DNA of 64,000 bases, from the NCBI GenBank assembly GCA_949361645.1, contig OX442423.1, positions 4,522,023 through 4,586,022 of the forward strand. Direction: 5' to 3'. Below the pieces are notes generated by a model that was not told the DNA's origin, did not search any database, and worked only from the letters and a program-made list of their open reading frames with translations. Shown here piece after piece: positions 45,201-57,200 of the stretch. Source of the stretch: Spongilla lacustris. Taxonomy: Eukaryota; Porifera; Demospongiae; Spongillida; Spongillidae. A program made the position numbers and the translations under genes. Numbering within the stretch: position 1 is the stretch's first letter; each line of letters begins with the position of its first letter.

Positions 45201-48200
45201 TGGCTCTGACTGTACTTCGTGGTATTACTGAAAGGCTAACAGATAGATATTTCTCTATAATGGTTGATAAGACGACTGATATATCTAACGTTGAACAACT
45301 GGTGTTCTGCATTCGGTTTGTTGATGGTAAACTTAACTGCCATGAAGAATTCATTGGTTTGCACAGCATGGACTCTATCTCTGCAGACAGCATCATCCGA
45401 ACAATAGAGGACATTTTGCTGAGGTTATCCCTTTCCCTTCAGAATTGTCAAGGACAGTGCTACGATGGGGCTAGTTCAATGGCAGGCTGTAAAACAGGTG
45501 TATCAACTACTATACTTCAAAAAGAGCATAGAGCTTTGTATACCCATTGCTATGGCCATGCTCTGAACTTAGCTGTTCAAGATGCAGTAAAGGCAAATGT
45601 AATCCTCCGTGATACATTAGACACTATTGAAGAAATGACAAAGCTGATCAAAAAATCTCCGCGGCGGCATGTGATTCTTGAAAAGGTCAAAAATGACATT
45701 GCTTTAGATTCACCAGGCATACGACTGCTAGCTCCTACCCGTTGGACTGTTCGTGCTGCTGCTTTGACTTCAATTGCAGAGAATTATGAAGCCCTGGGTG
45801 AAACTTGGATTCAGGCCAAAGAAGTGACCAAAGATAGTGAAGCCCGGGCTCGTATAGGTGGTGTAGCTAAACAAATGGAATCTTTCGACTTCTTTTTTGG
45901 AGTAGAATTGGGGCGTATTGTATTCAACATGGCAGACAACCTATCTAAAACATTGCAAGGCTCATCCGTGTCAGCTTGTGATGGCCAAAGTGTTATGAGA
46001 ATGACACTGACAACTCTTGAGACCATGAGATCAGATGAATCTTTCATTGCCTTCTGGAAATCCGTGAATAGGAAAAAACAACACTGTGGGATCGAAGAGC
46101 CAACTCTTCGTCGCCAGCGAAAGGTACCTAGGAAATTGGAAGTGGGATCCTCAATTCCAGAGATGCAAACATCAATTGAAGACATTTACAGGAAGACATA
46201 CTACGAGGTCTTAGATCATGTAATAAACGCAATAACGCAACGCTTTGATCAAGATGGCTATAAGGTGCTGTGCAAATTGGAAGAATTGCTGTGTAATGCT
46301 AATTCTAAATTAGAAGACTACGGTGATGTTTTGCAGTTGTATGCTGACGACTTTCACCAAGAACGTTTGGCTACACAGCTTTCCATCCTCCATTCTAATG
46401 TTGGACTTGAGGTATGGGATCTGAATGGAGGTGCCAAACTAAAAGGTATTGTGACATTCCTCCAGTCTCTTAATTCAGTAGAGAGTGAGTTATACACCGA
46501 AGTCATCAAGCTGACAAAAATAATTCTAGTGATGCCTGCTACCAATGCAACCAGTGAAAGGTCATTCAGTGCCCTTCGACGCTTGAAGACATGGCTCCGG
46601 AGTACTATGAATCAAGCAAGACTGAACTGGTGCATGATACTGCATATTCACCAAGATCAAACGGATCTGCTTGATATTCAAAGTGTAGCCAACGAATTTG
46701 TGGGTCGTAATGCCAGCCGTCAGAGTATGTTTGGAGTTTTTGTTTGATTTAGTTTGTATGGCTGAAGACTTGTAAATGTTGTAAATTACATGCACGCACA
46801 CATGTATGCAATTTTGATTCTTGTATAAGTTGTATCATTATACTAACTAAAATATATAACAATAGCATTCGTTGCTATACCGTATATAAGTTCATTATAA
46901 CCGGGTCAATTTCTGCATTCAATGTTAATAACAAATAAGGAAAAAGATAAAGCGGCTCGGGCTTCGCCCCAGACCCCATTGGGGGAGCTTACAGCGCTCC
47001 CCCAAACCCCCTTTCTGGTAGCAGGAGGGGGCACGCCCCCTCCCGCACCCACCCCCAGTCATTAAGCCCCCCCAAACTTTGAAACTTGTCTACGGCCATG
47101 TGTTATGCCAACATTTGTTATGAAGTAACATTTTTGATCACACATATAATTCTTCAAGCACTATCAGACAACTGATTGAAAACCTTATGAGTAGACATAT
47201 TTGGGGAGAGCCAGAATGCAACCCCCCCCCCCCCCCCCACCCCAGCCACATTAACAATTTTAGCTCTGACTTCACCACTGTACCTTGCTCCTGGAGGATA
47301 CAGCCTTAGCGATTCCTGCAGCACCATATCCACATATTGTACCTCACGACTGGCATCTGATACTGATGCATCCTGTGTGCACAGCAGAACATGTAGCGTA
47401 GACAGGCCATACAGAGGCATGTATGGTAGGCAAGACATACAGTGTATCATAGAGAGGCATGTCACAACATAGGCAGGCCATGTACCATACAGAGAACAGG
47501 GCAAAAAGTATTATGGGCAAGTCAGTGTTACTCCACAATATATCTACAACATTCTATTCAACATATTTCAGACATCCCCCTAGTAAATGATGGCAATACT
47601 GGTTCATATCTCCAGTTTTTTATATAAGACACACATACTATCAACATACACAAGTGTAAACTACATGTACATATAAATCTTTCATTACTGTAACAGGATC
47701 TGATTTGATTTGGCCAACTTGATCACAAACCCTTAGCTAGTTACCAACAGTTAATTATGCCTTATGAATTGTAGTGGTTCCCTGTATGGTCGCTTTAAAC
47801 TTGCAGGTCCCTTACCGGATGCTGTTGGTGGTAGAGATCTATTTCATCACACAGCTTGTCCTGCACTTCTGGGTTGGTAGCCAGGAGGTAGGCAGTGAAG
47901 GCCAGAGTATTGGCTGTGGTCTCATATCCAGCAAGCAAAAATGTTGTGCAATAAGATGCAATCTCCCCATTAGTTAGAGGCCTTCGTTGTGTTGTCGACT
48001 GATCACGGTACTCAACATCTTCTTCCTCTTCCTCTGTGCCTGCATCGATCATCAACTGCAAAAAGTCCTTGCGCTGCAAAAAATGGAACAAAAACAAACA
48101 GAAGTACACATTTATTAAATAATATTCTGCAAGACCACAGCTCAGTTTTCAATTAATGCAATATCAATTCAATGCACTATAAGAAGATAGATTACATGTG

Positions 48201-51200
48201 CAAATTTATAAATATTATAGACCTATATATAGTTAATTTGCTAAATAATGTAGATCCATAATATCTTGTTTCCTTTACAATTTGCTCCTTACAAATCCTA
48301 CATCACAAATTTAAATTATTTATTTTATATTCTATTTCCCTCATTTTAATTTAACCAGAGTGTATCAGGGAGCGAGCGTAAAGGTACCAAATATAGTTTT
48401 AGTGACACTAACACCTTTCCTGTTACTCCAGACTCCATCCAACCATATGCATTAGTGTGTCTTTTGCCTTCGTAGCTTGTCTGCCTTGCACCGATACTTT
48501 GTTATGAAGCTTTGTAGTGGGATAAGATACTGTGCTGGTTCTTTTTGGCATTGAAAAGTGAGTGCCAGCAGCTTCTCGAGAAGCCATTCTTAGCCCTTTG
48601 CATGAGGTAACCGTAGGAGGTAATGTTATTGACAGTTGCCAGTTTAACTGAGCACTCGTCGATTATAGATTAAGCATATACATGTATGTACCCAATGAAG
48701 AATACAAAACTAAATTAATAAAGAGAGTTGGTGATAGTAGGTTCTATGTACAGTTTGAAGTGTCATGGTTCTCGGTTGCAAGTACTGTATGTAGGTCATG
48801 TTTTGTAATGACTTCATAATTCGAGTCAAATCCTGTATGGTAGTTGCAAGTTGCAACTACCAATGGTGATCTACTAAATTACAATCTAATTATTGTGCAA
48901 TCATTTTTTTTCAATGTACAAATACATTCGTTTGCTATAATCAAGGATAATGGAGTGCACAAAAAGCTTGGACCCCCACCATGCCATTGCCACACCCATT
49001 GAATAAAATACATCAAATAGTACATTTCAAATAGAAGGTGTACAAAGTCATTCTGCATAGCCAAGGCTACATCACTTATAATGGCCGGCATACATGTACA
49101 TGGGGCAACTTCTGATCGCCTTATCGGCATATCATCCTTCTGTCGACTTGTCGCTCCGAATTAGAAAGGCTTTCTATTTTCTGGCAACAAATCGCTCGAC
49201 TGCAAGCGACAAATCGTTATCTAAGCTATGTCACTGTTCTTGAAGCTGTTTGACTACAAAATCCAACAATTGTGATAAGTTGCCAGAAAAGTCGCCCAGA
49301 AGTAGGCCTTAAAGTATGATTTGTGCATACAAACATAAGATCGTGTATAACTATGAGTACGATTTCTCATCACAGCTAGGATGGGAATAGAATTTAATTC
49401 TTAACCCTTCCCAACTCATTATTGTCCTAATTGTAATTTTCTTACATACATTTATAGCTATGGTAGTGATTGGACTTTTTTTAATTAAGCTAAACATACT
49501 GCCATGTTAAAAACATGGATAGAATATTTTTTGTTAATGTTTAATATACAGCTTGTCGTCCTTATTTAAGCATGGTTAGCGTCATTAATTAAGGACACAC
49601 TTTTTGAACATGAAGAAGAGTAACTAAGAGCAGCTTATATCATTTTCCGAAGTTTTCACGTTTGATGATATAAAAGCTAGTTGATACTGATTTAACAACT
49701 CACTCCCGGTCATTTTTTCAACAATTACTTTGATGCAGCATATTTACAGAATTATACTGAACGACAAACTATGTATTGTGTACTAAAAACTTATAATTTC
49801 AGAAAGCTGGATGATTAAGCATCATATGTACTTTAGTTCTTATGTGTTGGATATCAGGCATGTGGTTTATATATTATCCGCAATTGAGCTCTGATAGAAT
49901 TTCATGAATTTAAAATATTTAATTGATTTGTACTGATCATTGGCATTGCAACTGTCCACTTGCAGTACAAGACAATTCCATGGTACTGCTTTGCCATTCA
50001 AATGTTACTGATTCCAACTTGACACCTTCGATTTCCCTATAACAATTTGAGGGAGATCACTGTGACAAAATTAACTTAGTCATGTGACCAATTTTACTTT
50101 CAATCAAAGAAAACTTATAGCCACTAAGCTGTTGCCATTGTTTTTATACTTCAACATCGTCCTTATTTAAGGACCCTATGTCCCTTAAATAAGGATGTAT
50201 GGAGATTAAATGTTAAGCTTGCCAGTGATTTAAGGCTCGAAGTGTTCCTGTTTCACTCATCGTAAAGTAACTTTTTGAGAACCACCCCCCCACCCCCACC
50301 TCAACTTTTAGAATGCTCTCATGAAGCTCTATAATTTGGGTGGGGGTGGGGGGGTGGGGGGGGGCAGGCAATAATAATGTATTGAGAAATCATTTTCAAG
50401 GTCAGGCACTTAATGCAATCCGTTTCACAGTAGTAGCATTTAATCGAATTTGGAGGATCTTACCTAAAAAGTTGAAATACTCTAGCAATATACATATATA
50501 CCACTCAGAGCAAACCATTTTAACTCAAACAACATAGCTGCTCTGAGAAAAGAAACATATAGATGTGCAAAATAACAACTGAACTTTGCAACAAACATAA
50601 ATGTTGATGTCTGCTGTCGATTAACCCCCATTCACTCAAACTTTAAGGGATACATGTACACATCTCATAGTTGTATCTATTGCCAGTATTGGTTATAGGG
50701 TATGGCTTGCACCACTAACTGCACGACAGGATATTTTTATTATTCATTTACAACACGATGTTAACAACAAAGACAAGATTCTAGAGACCATATATAAACA
50801 ATTTAATCATGAATAACTTCACAACGGTAAATCATTTCACGGTGCATAAGAATCAAATTAATGATTGACCGCACGCCTACATGTATAGGCGTTCCATTGT
50901 GACTTCTGGTCCTCGCATGAAATGGTGTATAAAACTTTCAACTCGAAAAATGTTACACTAAGAACATTAGGCTTCATTTTACCTTCGCTTTGGAGATCGT
51001 TCAACCATTGGCTCTGTAGATGCCCGATTGAGTTGGAGGAGTGTTTAAAAATTGCCCACGATCATGATGACCAAGAGCATAAAAGTTGGAAATCGCGTGT
51101 GTTTGACCTCTGGAGGGGAAATTCTATCTGCCTAAAAAGCAGCCTTCATTGCTGTATTGATTATGATTATGTTTATTTCAGGCATTGGTTGTTTGTTCAT

Positions 51201-54200
51201 TGTTTGGAAAAAACATGTAGTGGTCGATCTATCATTAAAGACCAATGATCAAGACCTCTTTAAAATATGGACTTATCCATAGACCAGATAATAATATAAT
51301 AATGTATAATTATGTATGATTTTAAAAAAAGCGTAGTGTCAATTTAAAAAACCTATTTGATTTATTCTTACCAGTCATAGTTTTTGCCAATTAATGTCTA
51401 TTGTCCTGAATGTCCACCCTGGGGTACAATTGGACACCCGGGTGGACAGCAAAAAAAGTTTTTGCCGTTCAGTCACGGAAGGGACCTGGCTGCATTTAAT
51501 GGGACTGGCTTACAGAACAAGTCTTTTCAGGATTGGGCCGAGATAAATAAGGCTTAAATCCTTTCAGTACTTGTAAAATGACCCATGCTAGTGGACCTAT
51601 CCATTACGTTCCGCACGGAGCGTAATGGATAGGTCTGCTAGCGCGGCTCGTTCTACATGTACCAAAAGGATTTAAGCCTTGCTTATCTCGGCCCAATCCT
51701 GAAAAGACTTGTAGTATAAGCCAGTACCGTTAAATGCAACTAGGTCCCTTCCGTGACTGAACGGCAAAAACTTTTTTTGCTGTCCACCCGGGTGTCCAAT
51801 TGTACACATTCAGGACAATAGACATTAATCACATCTATTAATTACAGATCAATATGCATAATTTCAATTTCCAAGCTTTGACTACTAAAATTGTGGGTTC
51901 ATTGCGGAAGACATTGAGTGAATAGGGGGTTAAAGAACTCTGAAATGGAATGGAATGTAAAAGTCACTATTTGATAATTTAAGTAGTATTTATCATCTTA
52001 TATGATAGTTCCATTATAAAATAAATCACCTTAAATTCAGTCTTTTGATGCCTTCGTTCTTCAATGATTGCAAGTATAGCATCAACAATGTACTTTAAAT
52101 CATTTTTTACATTTGCGAGCTGAAAGTTTCGAAGAGTTCGCTTCAGCCAGGGGAAGTGACCTGAAATTGGATACACAACACTCATTTTGAACACAATGAC
52201 TAATTCAGCTGCATACTGAAGATAGCAATGATTCGCAGTGGATGTATCCCTTCTTTATTAAGTGCCACTGAAAAGACACTTGCAACTGCCTTACACAGCC
52301 TGTCCTCCTTTCCTGACTGGACATCAGTTATCCGACCAAAGGCAACAGACAGGATAGAGTCCAAAGTGAATGCACCAAACATCCTGGGAGGGGCATGAAT
52401 TTATACAATTAAAATAACATATGCACAATTACACACATGCACATACGTCATGTACAGAGACATGGTACACATGCACATACATGTATGTATACACATTGTA
52501 CTATTTAGGCGTATTTTTAACAGTTTCAGGTTTACACAGAAACCATAAAGTTCTGTTATGAATTCAATTTCATCATAAGCTTCTTTGTTAGCTGCCTTAA
52601 GTAATTTCATATACGTATGGCTGGCTGGTCAAATCTATTTCGATCCATTAACAATTCTGTCAATGCCTTTGAAGAAAATTGGGCGATAGTAATCTTCAAC
52701 TTGGTCAGGATATATGACTTGGATCATAGCACCTTGGAGCCCTTTGCTTTCACGGTAATGATGAACTCTCCACTTTGAGTTCATTTGCAGCTCATTGTAC
52801 TTTTCCCAAAATGCTCAAAAGGTCTTGTCTGTCTTAACAGATATCAACATCTTTACTGTTATAGCTGCGACCTTCTGCAGCAGATACATGTATGTGAGGA
52901 GATTGAATGGTTTTGCTCAAGTTGTCACTATGATGAAGAAGCAGCTTGCCTAGCATTATGATAAGGAAGTCAAATGTCCTCATGCAGTTTGAGTACCTAT
53001 AATCCGTGATAGCATATCAGTTTCCTGTACATATTCCAAAGCCTCCTCCCATACCTGGGAAAGAAGATCATAATTTGATATTATCCTTCCAAAACCTTTG
53101 GTATATGTGGTCCATCTTGTTGGACAAAGCGTTCTAATACCTAGAGATGGGGAAGTAATTTTGAGTTTTTATCGATTAAAAATAGCATCTCTGCGAGGAA
53201 ATCTTTTCATCAGCTTTTCTATTTCATGAATTTTCTTATGATCGGACACTGCTTTATGGTGTAATTGCAGGCTAATTTCAGCAAGTCACCATAACAGTGC
53301 GTGTAGATGGTCAAGGCTCTTCATCCAGAATGAGTTTTACAACTCCTACTTTACACCCTGATATTGCAGATCTATGCTCTGTCGTAACACTGGCCTCTCA
53401 GTATTAGTGATGGAACTATTTAGCCTATTTAATACATCATCATGGATAATTGTCAACAGCACAACAGATTCAGTCGATTGTTTCATATAGCCCAATAAAG
53501 ACTTCGTGAACATCTAAATCATCATCCACCCAGTGAAAATATATAACCACTTGTTCCTTATTTGCTTCGTCTGTTGTTTCGTCAATCATGATAGAAATAC
53601 ATGGTGCAGATTGAGTAGGTGTAGTAAGGTCGCGGAGAACCTTCTTTGCCATTACAGTAAGCTGATGATCTATATTTGTCTGTCTATTTCTTGAGCCGGT
53701 CTTTCCCTCATAGTCTTAATGAAATTAGATTCACTTCCGTCTCCATGTCCCCTGAGTGGCAATCCTTGCTTGATATGCTAGAAACTGGACACAATATTAA
53801 GAAACATTGGAGGCGCTCCAAACAATCCTTTTGATGCTTGGAGGAAAGGCACAACACAAATACACTTTTCTGTCGTTTGAGGAACGAATTAGACAGAAAA
53901 TATGCTCCTATACGAATGCAGTTTGAGAGTAGCCAACAGTGATGGTGCTAATATGTGCAGAGAGTATGATGCAAGGTCATGTGGATAGGTGTCGATATGA
54001 TGATGCAAGGTCAAGGGGCAGTAAAGGCCTCATGGCGAGATGTTGATGAGTGGTGTATTTGCGTGCGCATAGTAGCCATGTGGTCTGGTAGTATAAGAGA
54101 GGGATTTCGGGTGTACGTAAGCAATCTAGGCATTGTGTGCATGTTACTGTGGTGGCAACTTCCCCCCCCCCCCCCCCCCTCCCTTGACTCGCCGAAAGCC

Positions 54201-57200
54201 ACCTATGGTGGGTTGTGGGGTCTTTACACATGCAGGTTCAAAGTTAGAGGTACGAGAGTGAAGCAGCCTGGTACAAAAAGATGAGGCAGACCAGCCACAA
54301 GGAATCAAGTGTCCTGTTGCTATTGGTTTGGGTGTTAGGCAGAGCAGTATTAACATGGTTTTTTTTTCCTCACTAAGTGAGGTTTTTTCCCCTTGAGGTG
54401 GTATGGGTCTATCACCTCAAAATTAGGTCTAATTTAGTTATAGGTAGCTGGCCCCTGCTCTGCGTAGGTAGGTAGATCTATGTGTATGATGGCAGTGGTA
54501 TGTTGTCTAGTTGGTAATGACAGTGACATGCACAGCAGATGTGGCACCAATTATATGTCAAGTGGGTTGGGTGAAGCGAGCATGATATAGGAGCACCAGG
54601 GGTTGATGCTGGTAGAGTTATGTCACTGTGAAGAAGCTGCATTCATCTTGTTTGTAAAGAACAGCAGCTGTCTCATACAAGTGGCAATTCAATGCTGGCC
54701 GATAACGGTTGCAGCCAGCAAATAATTATGTATATGTATATACAAAAAATGTATGTCCATAACTCTAAAATTATTATAATACAAATAACTCTTAGGTAGA
54801 GGAGGCGCATTGAGACATTTACTCATTGTGCAGATGTGTGATCCTTTGCCTTTGGTATTTGTTACGGCTGACATCATTGAGTTGGAGTTGGACATCAGCC
54901 ACCCCCATACTCCCACCAGTGTATGGAATAGTGTAAACCGACCTTAGCATTTTGCTGGAAGATTGGTTACATCACTTTGTCAGGGAAGCCAGTTACAGCT
55001 GGAACCCAGAGGTCATCTGAAGAGCCACATGTTGATGAGTCACGTCAGGGTGATAACGAGAGGTGCCTGCATGCATATGCGTGCATAGGCATGCATAAGC
55101 ACAACATGTGATCGCGGCGCGGGACCAGACCAGTTTAGAACCGGTTTACCATAGATCCCCTATAAAACCACCCTTAGAGTTGTACTAGTAGACTGAGTTG
55201 ACTGAGTTGAGTTGCGTTGTACTAGTCCTTGTGATCATACACAGCCCGGTGATTCTGTGCGTCGGTACGCTAGCGCAGTGAACGGTCATCTACATTTGGT
55301 GGCAGCGTCGGGATTTTGGACTGTTAGACAGTTTTCTAACTTTACACGCTGAGCGACGGTGTATGACAACTCGTTCCGGTCGATCATTTCGAGCAGGCGA
55401 AATGGCGGTGCAAGCTTTGCAGGATATGCTGCAAAAATTGATCGAGGATCGACAGAAACGGGAAGAGGAGATCAAACACGAAAGAATCAGACGAGAGGAA
55501 GAACGAGTACAACGCGAAAAGGAGATAGCAGAGGAGAGGGCTGTACTCCTTGAGCCACTTGGTCAATGAGTCCGTCATCCTCACTGCAAACTCTCGATTT
55601 GTTTCGCCATCCTTTCGTTTCGATGACCTGAAACAATTCTTGAACGCGTCCTCGTTAATGTCGTACCAGACGAGGATCGCCACCTTTATCGCGTCGTAGT
55701 CCGCCGAGTCTGACACAGGCAGCGCCGCAAAAGCCAGTTGAGCTTTTCCGGTCAGCTGGGGGCAAGGTAGTGAGGCCAATGTCCTTTGTCCACCTTGTGC
55801 GCTGTCATAATTTGTTCAAAGGTCACCAGATATGACTCGATATTGTCAAGTTCAGTCAGGGCGACCAGCTTTACACTCAATTCCGTGGTCCCCTTTGATG
55901 CTGACGCGGACTTCTGTTCTTCGACGGTCTTCATTAGTCTATCCATCTGCGCTCTCATTTCCTCTACCTTCTCGCACGCGTCCCTTTCTCGTCGCATCCT
56001 TTCTTCTGCTACCTCTCTCGCGCGTTGTAAACAACTTCTGAGCTCGCTTCCAGTGGAGAAGAGATTGTGGCTAGATGAGCGCAAACCGAAGAAGTGTCTT
56101 CAGGCAGGCGAGTGGCTAGATGAGTACGAGCAGGCAAGGAGGCAAGACGTCAGACCTCTCAAGCAGAGAGACAATCCGGTTCCAGCAAAGGAGCCCGGTG
56201 ATGCATATGGGAACAAGGATGCAGTTCCGAAGAATTCTCAACCGGAGCAAAGGAACCCGCAGCGCCACCTACCTAGATGCTACAATTGTCACAAAGTGGG
56301 TCATGTGGCAAGCAAATGCCCGAGGAATGCCGCGACGTTCTACGGAGGGAGAGCGAAGCAGTCCGAAGTGAAGAGGGCACACTTGTCGCCGCGCAAGCTG
56401 GGCTATGTGGAGGGAACAGAAGTGAAGGACATAGTTCTGGATACCGGTGCAGCCAGGACATTAGTGCAAGACAATCTAGTGCCTAGGAATTAGTATCTTG
56501 ATAAATTCGTGTCAGTGCAATGCGTGCATGGCGACCATGTCTCTTACCCTCTAGCCAAAGTGAAAGTGGTGATCGACGAAAGGAGCTACTTTGTGGAGGC
56601 AGCCGTGGTGAAGAAACTACCTGCGTCCGTGCTACTGGGAAGAGACGTGCCTGAACTGGTGCAGATTGGTGGAGCAACAGAGGAGGTGCTAGCAGCTATG
56701 ACAAGAGCTCAGGCCAAACGGAGGTCGAGGGAGGAAGAGAGCGCATCCAAAAAGGAGGAGTCTGGTGTTACGTGTAGGGATTTGTTACCAGCTCGTGTCA
56801 CGAAGGTGAACGAGGAAGAGAAGTGGTCTCCCGGACCTGTTGAGTTAGAGAAAAATGCTGACCCTCAACAGGTGGATACCAAGGTCTCGAATGGAGTAAA
56901 GGAGATTACCTCTGGAGATAGTAACCTTGGAGTTGATGGAAATGAGCTAAGAAAGTTGCAACAGGAGGATGAGACACTGAGAGGTGTATGGGACTCCGCG
57001 AAGCAACCGTCAAAAGGTGGAAACTACTGGTTTTATGAAGAGGATGACCTTCTTTACCGTCATTGGCACCCACGAGAGGAAGGAGAGGAGTTCAGTGTCG
57101 AGCAGCTAATTGTTCCGAAGCAATATCGAGAGACAGTTCTGAGGATAGCTCACGAGATACCACTTGCTGGGCATATGGGTAAGAAAAAGACGGTTGGTCG

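Noticed and set aside
47284..47504. Open frame continuing beyond ESLRLYPPGAR into YSGEV
   Set aside because: The donor AG|GTACAG and phase-matched exon 11 (TYRLASRSVKVKDD) give the normal P450 sequence.
55384..56084. Two minus-strand ORFs as an independent gene
   Set aside because: Their sequence is gag of the surrounding LTR element, inverted in place.
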